Shown here: piece after piece, positions 1-4,701 of the stretch | Position numbering within the stretch: position 1 is the stretch's first letter | Layout: the number at the start of each line of letters is the position of its first letter | Source of the DNA: Xenorhabdus eapokensis | GTDB lineage: Bacteria > Pseudomonadota > Gammaproteobacteria > Enterobacterales > Enterobacteriaceae | Length of the DNA stretch: 5,644 nucleotides | Direction: 5' to 3' | NCBI RefSeq assembly: GCF_001908105.1 | Contig: NZ_MKGQ01000017.1 | Coordinates: 69,844-75,487, forward strand | Notes under the pieces: generated by a model | Told to the model about the DNA's origin: nothing | Databases searched by the model: none | The model's input: the letters and a program-made list of their open reading frames with translations, nothing else | Position numbers and translations under genes: made by a program

Positions 1-1
1 A

Positions 2-202
2 AAAAAAACACCGACAGGATGGGTAGCCCTGAGTATCCCGGAACTGCGTAAGCTGTTGTCAAAATTGATGGAAAAAACGGGAGAGGCAGTCGAACAGATT
101 TTACATTGGTCAGACTGGCGACGACGACACCAATACTATGCACAACAATGTCATTACCGTCGTCGGAATAACCCTATGGTGACAGAGCAATTACGTCTGT
201 AG
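2..202 (+). CDS. C-terminal end of a probable DDE transposase (5' part outside window)
   Basis: This frame is open from the window edge and gives 66 residues before a TAG stop. The tail is strongly basic and has the pattern HWSDWRRRHQ followed by CHYRRR. I associate this with the C-terminus of some bacterial DDE transposases (IS701-like proteins end similarly), but this is from memory and the family is not certain. No Syd-like sequence is seen, although in E. coli the syd gene lies on this side of csrB, so an insertion sequence has probably come between them. The element end should lie between the stop and the UvrY box at 238, but I could not identify an inverted repeat. A weak stem (CAATT at 212-216, AATTG at 226-230) followed by a T run may end its transcript. 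Confidence 0.5.
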   Translation, partial: KKTPTGWVALSIPELRKLLSKLMEKTGEAVEQILHWSDWRRRHQYYAQQCHYRRRNNPMVTEQLRL

Positions 203-237
203 TAGTAAGGTCAATTGCAGATATTAATTGGCTTTTT

Positions 238-255
238 TGTGAGAAATATCTCACA
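238..255. promoter_or_regulatory. UvrY (GacA/SirA-family) binding palindrome upstream of csrB
   Basis: The 18 bp TGTGAGAAATATCTCACA has perfect 7-bp arms (TGTGAGA, TCTCACA) around AATA. This fits the TGTRAG-N6-CTYACA consensus bound by GacA, LetA and UvrY response regulators upstream of CsrB/RsmZ-type RNAs. Its centre lies about 135 bp upstream of the predicted csrB start, matching the far-upstream UvrY site known in E. coli. Inference: phosphorylated UvrY from the BarA sensor pathway activates csrB from here. Confidence 0.75.
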
Positions 256-274
256 TTTCACGTGAGATATTTCT
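242..274. repeat. 13-bp perfect inverted repeat overlapping the UvrY box
   Basis: AGAAATATCTCAC (242-254) and its exact complement GTGAGATATTTCT (262-274) flank a 7-nt spacer, and four T residues end the right arm. The left arm is most of the UvrY palindrome, so the right arm supplies an extra GTGAGA half-site. In RNA made from the upstream transposase gene the same repeat would form a strong hairpin followed by TTTT, so it may double as its terminator. Both readings are inference. Confidence 0.6.
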
Positions 275-277
275 TTT

Positions 278-333
278 AATCATAACATGAATATTATTCA
301 GTAAAATTATTTTTAATTTATATCAATAACATG
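278..333. promoter_or_regulatory. Two IHF-like sites between the UvrY box and the csrB promoter
   Basis: TATCAATAACATG at 321-333 differs from the IHF consensus WATCAANNNNTTR at one position. A related, poorer match (AATCATAACATG) lies at 278-289. IHF is known to bend the csrB upstream region in E. coli and Salmonella so that distant UvrY can reach RNA polymerase. The sites here sit in very AT-rich DNA in the right place for that job. Such short matches are weak on their own; position is the main support. Confidence 0.35.
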
Positions 334-345
334 TGTGATGTTACC

Positions 346-375
346 TTGGTGTGAATTTTTCATCTCTCTTACAAT
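346..375 (+). promoter_or_regulatory. Predicted sigma-70 promoter of csrB
   Basis: A -35 like TTGGTG (346-351) and a -10 TACAAT (370-375) are separated by 18 bp. The -10 is good and the -35 is poor, as expected for a promoter that depends on an activator. The start of transcription would be near 382, just ahead of the first GGA motif at 405. Confidence 0.5.
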
Positions 376-381
376 GCTGAT

Positions 382-655
382 TCAGTGGCTTGTTTCAACA
401 GGCTGGATCGTAGATCCTTTCACTGTTCCGCAAGGAACCACTGCAAAACAATAACCAGGGAATAAATCCATCGGGAAGATGGTACAAAGGATGATTAGGT
501 ACAGGCAGGAACGCTAAAAATTATCAGTATAATGATTGAATAAAGGATAACTGACAGGGATGTATTTTGTCAGGGAAATCAGCAGGAAGCACCCCAAGTA
601 GCAGGATTGCTATGACAGCCACTCAAGAGGAGAGGGAAAATCTCTCCTCTTACTT
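382..655 (+). ncRNA. csrB: CsrB small RNA (CsrA-sequestering)
   Basis: This stretch has no convincing ORF but holds 13 GGA motifs, at 405, 434, 459, 474, 489, 508, 545, 558, 574, 585, 604, 629 and 635. Several sit in hairpin loops: CCATC-GGGAA-GATGG (468-482), the stem TGACA/TGTCA around GGGA (552-572), and AGCA-GGAT-TGCT (600-611). The segment AAGTAGC with GGA and TGCT just before the terminator is the conserved tail of enterobacterial CsrB. The position directly upstream of yqcC is the csrB locus in E. coli. CsrB binds many CsrA dimers and so relieves CsrA repression or activation of target mRNAs, affecting motility, carbon storage and, in insect pathogens, virulence and secondary metabolism. 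At about 270 nt it is shorter than the 369-nt E. coli RNA. The 5' end is predicted from the promoter only. Confidence 0.88.
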
Positions 656-660
656 CATTT
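625..660 (+). terminator. Rho-independent terminator of csrB
   Basis: A perfect 10-bp stem pairs AAGAGGAGAG (625-634) with CTCTCCTCTT (642-651) around a 7-nt loop containing GGGAAAA. The tail TTACTTCATTTC is only moderately T-rich. As in other CsrB RNAs, the terminator itself carries GGA motifs, so it may also bind CsrA. Confidence 0.75.
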
Positions 661-688
661 CTATTTGCTTTTGACTATTTGCTTTTGA
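661..688. repeat. Two tandem 14-bp repeats after csrB
   Basis: CTATTTGCTTTTGA occurs twice without a gap (661-674 and 675-688), and a decayed third copy begins with CTAATTGCT at 689. It lies between the csrB terminator and yqcC. No function is known to me; replication slippage is the simplest origin. The remaining stretch to 780 shows only the short palindromes noted separately. Confidence 0.9.
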
Positions 689-745
689 CTAATTGCTGTT
701 AATTATTATCGCAATTTTTCCAGCCGTAACTTTTCCGCTGAAATC

Positions 746-794
746 GTATCAATGATACTCTTATGTCCTAATGACACGGTGACAATTTTTGTCA
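746..794. repeat. Two short palindromes in the yqcC leader
   Basis: GTATCAATGATAC (746-758) has 6-bp arms around one base. TGACAATTTTTGTCA (780-794) has 6-bp arms around TTT. The second ends 33 bp before the yqcC start and could form a small leader hairpin. The first overlaps a weak possible -10 (GATACT, 754-759) and could be an operator. No binding protein is evident. Confidence 0.5.
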
Positions 795-827
795 TCCGAG
801 CAACAGACAAGCATCAGACGAAACATC

Positions 828-1154
828 ATGAGTATCGAGAAACAAGTTCTACATAAATTGCAATTAATTGAAGCCACCATGAAAACGGTAGGTGTATGGC
901 AAAATTATCCGCCTAAACCAGAAGCCTTTGAAAGCACCAAACCGTTTTCCATTGATACGATGTCAGCAGAAGAGTGGCTCCAGTGGGTATTAATTCCAAG
1001 GATGCGCGCCTTGATAGAACAAAAAGCCGGTTTGCCGACCGCATTTGCCATCGCCCCGTATTTTGAAGAAGCCTATAAAGAAGACGCAGAGCGTTTTTTT
1101 CCTTTACTGGATCACTTGCGGGCATTGGACAACCTGTTTACGCAGGATGCCTGA
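828..1154 (+). CDS. yqcC: YqcC family protein
   Basis: The product has 108 residues, against 109 in E. coli YqcC. The diagnostic stretch DTMSAEEWLQWVLIPRM lies near residues 45-61 and matches the E. coli protein closely, as does the following region with AFAIAPYFEEA. The function is unknown. It is a small soluble, probably helical protein with no signal peptide or membrane segment. I chose the ATG at 828 because it gives the family length and N-terminus. An in-frame TTG at 789 would add 13 residues with no family counterpart, and it lies in a palindrome. The Shine-Dalgarno sequence is weak. The gene is first in a likely yqcC-truC-yqcA operon and its stop lies 1 bp before the truC start, suggesting coupled translation. 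Confidence 0.93.
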   Translation: MSIEKQVLHKLQLIEATMKTVGVWQNYPPKPEAFESTKPFSIDTMSAEEWLQWVLIPRMRALIEQKAGLPTAFAIAPYFEEAYKEDAERFFPLLDHLRALDNLFTQDA

Positions 1155-1155
1155 T

Positions 1156-1908
1156 ATGCTGGAGATTATTTATCAGGATAAGCATATTGTCGCAGTGAAT
1201 AAGCCTGCTGGCTGGCTGGTTCACCGGAGTTGGCTGGCGCGCCATGAAACGGTTTTTGTGATGCAGACATTGCGTGATCAAATTGGACAGCATGTTTTCC
1301 CTGTCCATCGTCTGGACAGGCCAACATCGGGCGTTTTATTGATGGCGCTTTCAAGTGAAGTCGCCAGGACACTGGCACAACAATTTGAATTCCACAATAT
1401 ACAAAAAACGTATCACGCAGTTGTGCGGGGTTATGTTGAAGGTGATGATATTATCGACTATGCCCTAATGGAACAGTTGGATAAAATTGCGGATAAATTT
1501 GCGGATACAGATAGAGAAGCGCAACCAGCCGTTACTTATTATCGCTCATTGGCAAAAGTTGAGTGTCCGGTTGAAATAGGGCGTTATCCAACATCTCGTT
1601 TCAGTTTGGTGGAATTGATGCCAAAAACGGGTCGTAAGCATCAATTGCGGCGGCATATGGCCCATATTCGACACCCGATCATTGGGGATACCACGCATGG
1701 CGATTTGCGACAAAACCGAGGCGTTGTTAAATATTATCAGACAGGCAGATTAATGTTGCATGCCAGCCACCTTCAACTCAAGCATCCTGTGACAGGAGAG
1801 AGCCTTCTCCTCACTGCGCGCTGGGATCAATCATGGCAGAATTTGCTTGAGCAATTTGGCTGGCAGGGTATTGTACCTGATCTGGAATGTCTGACTATTC
1901 GTGAATGA
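1156..1908 (+). CDS. truC: tRNA pseudouridine(65) synthase TruC
   Basis: TruC converts uridine 65 in the T-stem of tRNA-Ile1 and tRNA-Asp to pseudouridine (known for E. coli TruC). The product has 250 residues, slightly shorter than the 260 of E. coli because the C-terminal tail differs. The N-terminus [20 protein letters not shown] and the catalytic motif HRLDRPTSG (Asp54) are typical of the RluA family. The RluA-type motif [11 protein letters not shown] (157-167) and the following HPIIGD are also present. The start at 1156 aligns with E. coli and has AGGA 8 bp upstream. An ATG at 1147, overlapping the yqcC stop, would add three residues. No damage is visible, so the enzyme should be active. 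Confidence 0.97.
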   Translation: MLEIIYQDKHIVAVNKPAGWLVHRSWLARHETVFVMQTLRDQIGQHVFPVHRLDRPTSGVLLMALSSEVARTLAQQFEFHNIQKTYHAVVRGYVEGDDIIDYALMEQLDKIADKFADTDREAQPAVTYYRSLAKVECPVEIGRYPTSRFSLVELMPKTGRKHQLRRHMAHIRHPIIGDTTHGDLRQNRGVVKYYQTGRLMLHASHLQLKHPVTGESLLLTARWDQSWQNLLEQFGWQGIVPDLECLTIRE

Positions 1909-1943
1909 ATGCAGTATCAAACCGATTAAAGAGATCAATATCT

Positions 1944-2390
1944 ATGGCAAAGATTGGTGTTTTCGTTGGTACAGTTTATGGCAATGCGTTAGCGGTTGCG
2001 GAAGAGGCACAGCAGATACTTGAGCAGCAGGGGCATAAGGTTGAAATTTTTGAAGATGCAACCTTAGAACAATGGCAAAAGTATTTGCAGGAAGTTGTTT
2101 TAGTGATCACTTCGACAACGGGACAAGGTGATCTACCGGATAATATCCAGCCGCTCTATACAGAGTTAAATGATAAGTTGGGCTATCAGCCCGATCTGAG
2201 CTATGGTGTGATTGCGTTAGGTGACAGCAGTTATGACACTTTCTGTGGGGGTGGCCGTACTTTTGATGAACTGTTACAGGAACAGGGAGCCAAACGGATC
2301 GGCGAGGTGCTACTGATTGATGCCATCGAGGTAGCTGAACCTGAAGCCTTTGCTCAAGGCTGGATTGAGGAGTGGGGAACTTTGTTGTAA
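1944..2390 (+). CDS. yqcA: Flavodoxin YqcA
   Basis: This is a 148-residue short-chain flavodoxin, one residue shorter than E. coli YqcA. It would bind FMN and carry electrons in the cytoplasm; its physiological partner is not established. The phosphate-binding loop GTVYGNA is at residues 9-15, the first FMN-side loop [11 protein letters not shown] at 57-67, and the second [12 protein letters not shown] at 93-104. The family N-terminus MAKIGVFVG supports the ATG at 1944, with the purine-rich AAAGAG about 10 bp upstream. An upstream in-frame ATG at 1905 overlaps the truC stop but adds 13 residues not found in the family. The gene is 35 bp after truC and last in the operon. Confidence 0.95.
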   Translation: MAKIGVFVGTVYGNALAVAEEAQQILEQQGHKVEIFEDATLEQWQKYLQEVVLVITSTTGQGDLPDNIQPLYTELNDKLGYQPDLSYGVIALGDSSYDTFCGGGRTFDELLQEQGAKRIGEVLLIDAIEVAEPEAFAQGWIEEWGTLL

Positions 2391-2401
2391 GGAAACGCTA
2401 T

Positions 2402-2453
2402 TACACCGCTTATGCTTTTATTGAGTTGGAGAATTAGGAGGATAAGCGGTGTA
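2402..2453. repeat. 12-bp inverted repeat between convergent yqcA and yaeH
   Basis: TACACCGCTTAT (2402-2413) and its exact complement ATAAGCGGTGTA (2442-2453) enclose 28 nt. It lies 11 bp after the yqcA stop and 17 bp beyond the yaeH stop, so it could act as a bidirectional transcript end. However, the loop is long and neither side has a proper U tract. It may instead be a small terminal-repeat remnant. The loop contains GGAG and AGGAGG, which may be chance. Confidence 0.6.
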
Positions 2454-2470
2454 TGACAAACTGACATAAT

Positions 2471-2857
2471 TTACTTACGGGTCAGCTTTTCCAGGTCAGC
2501 TTCAATTTCTGCAATTTTATTTGCAACGACATGTTCGAGATGGCGTAAGTCGTCAAGGATTTTGCGTTGCAAATCCACTTCGATCTGATCATGTTTGCAA
2601 ATCTGATCTAACTCTTCAATGACATAACGTAGGTTGGTGTTGATCTCCTTGACCTCTTTATAACCCTGACTTGAATGTGTGTCAGAGATGGTCTTTAACT
2701 GGCGTGGATACTTAAATTTAACGCTTTTGGCGAAGAATTCGCCTTTATCCTTGCGGAAATAAATCTTCAGAATGTCGTTATTCGCTTCCTGACGGAGGCT
2801 ATAGCGATCAATATCTTCAGGATGTGTGATCCCCAAACTTTTCAAGTTATCGTACAT
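2471..2857 (-). CDS. yaeH: YaeH, DUF3461 family protein
   Basis: The 128 residues match E. coli YaeH in length and nearly throughout: [10 protein letters not shown] at the N-terminus, [17 protein letters not shown] at 18-34, [13 protein letters not shown] at 41-53, and a helical, probably coiled-coil end with LDDLRHLE and [12 protein letters not shown]. The function is unknown. The protein is soluble, with no signal peptide. I chose the start at 2857 rather than the in-frame ATG at 2875 because AGGTGG stands 6 bp before it and the family begins there. The central loop (residues 55-66) is the most divergent part compared with E. coli. In E. coli yaeH is far from yqcA, beside dapD, so the local order differs. 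Confidence 0.96.
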   Translation of the reverse strand: MYDNLKSLGITHPEDIDRYSLRQEANNDILKIYFRKDKGEFFAKSVKFKYPRQLKTISDTHSSQGYKEVKEINTNLRYVIEELDQICKHDQIEVDLQRKILDDLRHLEHVVANKIAEIEADLEKLTRK

Positions 2858-2910
2858 AGTGCGCCACCTAGTCATCTAAATGAAATGGAAAGGCCAAAAA
2901 TAGTGGATTT

Positions 2911-2940
2911 ATTATCCATTTCGTTATTGTTAAAAGTCAA
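2911..2940 (-). promoter_or_regulatory. Predicted sigma-70 promoter of yaeH
   Basis: Read on the minus strand, TTGACT (2935-2940) and GATAAT (2911-2916) are 18 bp apart, and both hexamers are close to consensus. Transcription would begin near 2904 and give a leader of about 46 nt. An 8-bp inverted repeat, GAAATGGA (2882-2889) and TCCATTTC (2915-2922), covers the -10 and the leader and could be an operator. Confidence 0.6.
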
Positions 2941-2989
2941 TTGGATAATGGGGATTGAGGGTATCCGTACAAAAATGAGAATAAATACG

Positions 2990-3018
2990 TTGCTTGAAAT
3001 CGCCTGGGAATATACATA
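2990..3018 (+). promoter_or_regulatory. Possible promoter of the toxin-antitoxin operon
   Basis: TTGCTT (2990-2995) and TACATA (3013-3018) are 17 bp apart, and the start would be about 27 bp before the GTG of the toxin gene. The -10 overlaps a short palindrome, TATACATATG. The match is moderate and unsupported by other signals. Confidence 0.35.
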
Positions 3019-3051
3019 TGATTAGCTCATAATAATGATGGGGCTTTAATT

Positions 3052-3418
3052 GTGGATTATGAACATGGACTAGAAATCTTATTGGACCTTCATTGCCAAA
3101 GAGTTAATAGAGATGACGGTTACTGGTGGGAAATAAGGGCATGGACGGTCAGTAAAACCAAGATGATACCTCATGGAATTAGGTACAATCTGACATTGCA
3201 TGACAAGCACAAGACCAGAGTATTTGGCATAAACAATGCGCATGCCATTTCTGCACCTCAAAAAGGAAAATATAAGGGACGTATAGTGTACGATCAATAT
3301 GCACAGAAATTCGCATGATAAAGGAGTACCCTATGAGTTTATGTCGCCTTATCAATTAATTGAGGACTTTTTCGCTAAAATTGATGAAGTCATGGCTGAG
3401 AGAGAATCTAGAGGTTAG
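3052..3418 (+). pseudogene. TumE-family toxin gene, frameshifted
   Basis: The frame beginning at GTG 3052 gives 81 residues typical of the TumE (DUF6516) toxin family: MDYEHGLEILLDLH, then DGYWWEIRA (22-30), then PHGIRYNLTLHDKH (40-53) and FGINNAHA. After GRIVYD the frame changes to QYAQKFA and stops at 3318. In the +1 frame the expected ending continues, HMHRNSHDKGVPYEF, then LIEDFFAKIDEV, stopping at 3418. Dropping one A of CAA at 3295-3297 joins the two frames and restores the family motif YDHxHR...DKGxPYEF, giving about 121 residues. So a single-base insertion has most likely inactivated the toxin; a sequencing error or a recoding event is less likely. No ATG is available in frame, and GTG has a weak GGGG upstream. 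It is followed by its antitoxin gene. Confidence 0.8.
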
Positions 3419-3422
3419 CAAA

Positions 3423-3824
3423 ATGAAAGCACTCATCGGCGTAATGAATGAAGAACTTATTCGTAAACGTATATTGGCAATCGCTAAAGGTGAATATAAA
3501 CCGCAGCCAGATGAGCCTAAAATTTGGTTCACATCTATGATAGCACTGGCACAAATATTGAGTGAAAACAATATTGCTTTACTTCGTATGATGGATGAAC
3601 AGAAGCCAGAAACCATCGCCGAGCTTTCTGGGCTTTCAGGAAGAAAACCTAGCAATTTGTCAACTACGTTAAAAACACTTAATCGGCATGGTTTTGTGCG
3701 GTTGGAAAAGAATGGAAAAAATGTCAAACCAATTGCTTTATTTACCGATTTTGAAATAAAGATTGAACAAGAGCTTATTGAAAGAATTATGAAAGCGTGT
3801 GCAAAAGAAAAAGAAGCGGCATGA
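3423..3824 (+). CDS. TumA-family antitoxin / HTH DNA-binding protein
   Basis: The product has 133 residues. The N-terminal part IRKRILAIAKGEYKPQPDEPKIWF (about 13-36) is the signature of the antitoxin partners of TumE-type toxins (HVO_A0114-like DNA-binding proteins). A winged helix-turn-helix of MarR/ArsR type follows at about 62-108: TIAELSGLSGRKPSNLSTTL is the helix-turn-helix and GFVRLEKNGKNVKPIAL the wing. A charged helical tail ends the protein. The start ATG at 3423 lies 4 bp after the restored toxin stop at 3418 and has AGAGG 8 bp upstream, so the pair was one operon with the toxin first. It probably binds its own promoter and the toxin. It appears intact, so it may survive as a regulator without a working toxin. 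I give no gene symbol because the assignment is by family resemblance. Confidence 0.85.
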   Translation: MKALIGVMNEELIRKRILAIAKGEYKPQPDEPKIWFTSMIALAQILSENNIALLRMMDEQKPETIAELSGLSGRKPSNLSTTLKTLNRHGFVRLEKNGKNVKPIALFTDFEIKIEQELIERIMKACAKEKEAA

Positions 3825-3832
3825 ATGTCAAC

Positions 3833-3856
3833 AGCCACTCAATGGGTGGCTTTGTT
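3833..3856 (+). terminator. Terminator of the toxin-antitoxin operon
   Basis: AGCCACTC (3833-3840) pairs with GGGTGGCT (3844-3851), eight pairs including one G-U, around a 3-nt loop, followed by TTGTTAT. It begins 9 bp after the antitoxin stop. Confidence 0.65.
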
Positions 3857-3892
3857 ATGTGTCCGGTAGTTCTTGACCGCTACAGTGATGGT

Positions 3893-3904
3893 GTGACATG
3901 TCAC
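3893..3904. repeat. 12-bp perfect palindrome GTGACATGTCAC
   Basis: It lies alone between the two terminators. It could be a protein-binding site, for example for the adjacent HTH antitoxin, but it is not at a promoter and may be chance. Confidence 0.4.
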
Positions 3905-3918
3905 TCTATACAATTATC

Positions 3919-3943
3919 AATCCCGCTTTGGGTGAGCGGGATT
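3919..3943 (-). terminator. Terminator hairpin after the minus-strand orphan gene
   Basis: AATCCCGCT (3919-3927) and AGCGGGATT (3935-3943) form a perfect 9-bp GC-rich stem with a 7-nt loop. On the minus strand it begins 11 bp after the stop of the gene ending at 3955. The tail (GATAATTGT) is poor in T, so it may also serve as a barrier to reading from the plus strand. Confidence 0.5.
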
Positions 3944-3954
3944 AGGAAAATAAC

Positions 3955-4305
3955 TTAAGGTTGCTGCCAAAAATTTGGGACCCAATACTGCTGAACACGC
4001 CTGACGATGAATTGCATACGTTCAGATAGCTGATAGACATTAGACCAATTCCATGCGCGATTTTCAAATAACATCAATCGAATATTCCAACTATAGTAGC
4101 CGAAATCCAGCATAATATCCCTAGTATAGAATAAAGCTAAGCAGGGATATTGGTCTCGTCGGGCATCTCGAATATAAGAAGGGCAGTCAGGACAATAGAT
4201 AGATGTCCCCGCTGAAGAATTATATCTCAACCAAGTTGTACTCATTAATCTTTCGGACACAATAAATGCATCTACATATTCATCACTTGTGAGTAAGCGA
4301 ACCAT
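3955..4305 (-). CDS. Tryptophan-rich orphan protein, function unknown
   Basis: I do not recognise this 116-residue protein. It has a CPDC pair (Cys38, Cys41) with another Cys at 55, which might hold a metal or a disulfide. It is rich in aromatic residues: WNWSNVY around 85-91 and a C-terminal VQQYWVPNFWQQP. There is no clear signal peptide or membrane span. I chose the ATG at 4305 because GGGGGA stands 5 bp before it. The same frame is open to 4365, but the extra 20 residues lack a good ribosome site. It has its own terminator and a possible promoter and stands alone between a toxin-antitoxin pair and phage debris, as moron or immunity genes often do. That role is inference only. It could be non-functional, although good start and stop signals argue for a real gene. 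Confidence 0.6.
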   Translation of the reverse strand: MVRLLTSDEYVDAFIVSERLMSTTWLRYNSSAGTSIYCPDCPSYIRDARRDQYPCLALFYTRDIMLDFGYYSWNIRLMLFENRAWNWSNVYQLSERMQFIVRRVQQYWVPNFWQQP

Positions 4306-4352
4306 AAAAATCCCCCACATTCTACCAATATGTATTAGTTGATAAATTAAAC

Positions 4353-4381
4353 ATAATAGAAACAAGGTGTTATCTGCATAA
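4353..4381 (-). promoter_or_regulatory. Possible promoter of the minus-strand orphan gene
   Basis: On the minus strand, TTATGC (4376-4381) and TATTAT (4353-4358) are 17 bp apart. The -10 is good and the -35 poor. The start would lie about 40 bp upstream of the gene. Confidence 0.35.
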
Positions 4382-4485
4382 TGTGTTCATTTTCCGCACC
4401 AATCCGCAAGATCAAACAAGGATCTAACACTCCAGCAAACGCCAGTACTGGCGCGCTGATGTTTATTGGCGGCACTAACCACTAA
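4381..4485 (+). CDS. Possible 34-residue small protein
   Basis: An ATG at 4381, with AAGGTG 11 bp upstream, opens a 34-codon frame ending in TAA. The peptide begins MCSFSAPIRKIKQG and ends GALMFIGGTNH. It has a basic N-terminal part and a small-residue-rich second half. I know no homologue. Its codons (GCG, CTG, GGC, GCC) are richer in GC than the surrounding DNA. A 14-bp palindrome, CGCCAGTACTGGCG (4440-4453), lies within it. That palindrome does not explain the open frame, but a similar 35-codon frame on the minus strand is also open, which weakens the case. It could be the start of a longer lost phage gene. It is divergent from the orphan gene at 3955-4305. Confidence 0.35.
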   Translation: MCSFSAPIRKIKQGSNTPANASTGALMFIGGTNH

Positions 4486-4530
4486 TTTCATCATTGCATT
4501 ATTTCAATATGAAATCATCTTTTTTAAGAC

Positions 4531-4559
4531 AAAAAATGACCGCCTTCACAGACGGTCAT
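4531..4559 (-). terminator. Minus-strand Rho-independent terminator
   Basis: On the minus strand, ATGACCG and CGGTCAT (outer 7 bp, 4553-4559 and 4536-4542) form a stem that continues past one mismatch to a 4-nt loop and is followed by TTTTTTGTC. It begins 22 bp after the stop of the gene remnant at 4582 and is a typical terminator for it. Confidence 0.8.
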
Positions 4560-4581
4560 GCAATTGAGTCAAGAATAGGGA

Positions 4582-4680
4582 TTAGCTGTCCCCGTCCAGC
4601 GAGTAAGGCTCAAACCGGATCAGCTCTTCCCTGAGCCAGTCATTGAGCTGCTTCATCTTGCTCTGCAATGGCAACGTTGC
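4582..4680 (-). pseudogene. 3' end of an unknown gene, probably phage-derived
   Basis: The minus strand ends a frame with LPLQSKMKQLNDWLREEL, then IRFEPYSLDGDS, then TAA. A strong terminator follows at once, which suggests a true gene end. Codons here are ordinary (CTG, CAG, GAC, CGG). Upstream of about 4680 the frame stays open but turns to rare codons (several ATA, AGG, CGA) and to sequence that is clearly coding on the other strand. The 5' part is therefore probably lost at a breakpoint near 4675-4690. I do not recognise the family. An internal ATG at 4656 could allow a 24-residue peptide, but there is no ribosome site. Confidence 0.45.
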
Positions 4681-4701
4681 CCTATTAGCCTTTATGGTGA
4701 T

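Noticed and set aside
789..827. N-terminal extension of yqcC from TTG
   Set aside because: It adds 13 residues absent from the family and starts within a palindrome; ATG 828 gives the family length.
1045..1155. Upstream extension of the truC frame
   Set aside because: It overlaps yqcC coding sequence in another frame; TruC begins MLEI at 1156.
913..1378. Minus-strand frames inside yqcC and truC
   Set aside because: Antisense shadows of conserved genes, with no family resemblance.
2822..3025. 67-codon plus-strand frame over the yaeH start and promoter
   Set aside because: It overlaps the start of the well-supported yaeH gene antisense, covers its promoter, and has no ribosome site or recognisable product.
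3079..3297. Minus-strand frame inside the toxin gene
   Set aside because: Antisense shadow; the plus strand shows clear TumE-type motifs.
3356..3838. 160-codon minus-strand frame opposite the antitoxin
   Set aside because: Long but antisense to a clear HTH antitoxin; its serine/isoleucine-rich sequence is typical of reversed coding DNA.
4440..4453. CGCCAGTACTGGCG as a recombination or attachment site
   Set aside because: A perfect 14-bp palindrome, but it occurs once in the window and no integrase or invertase gene is seen.
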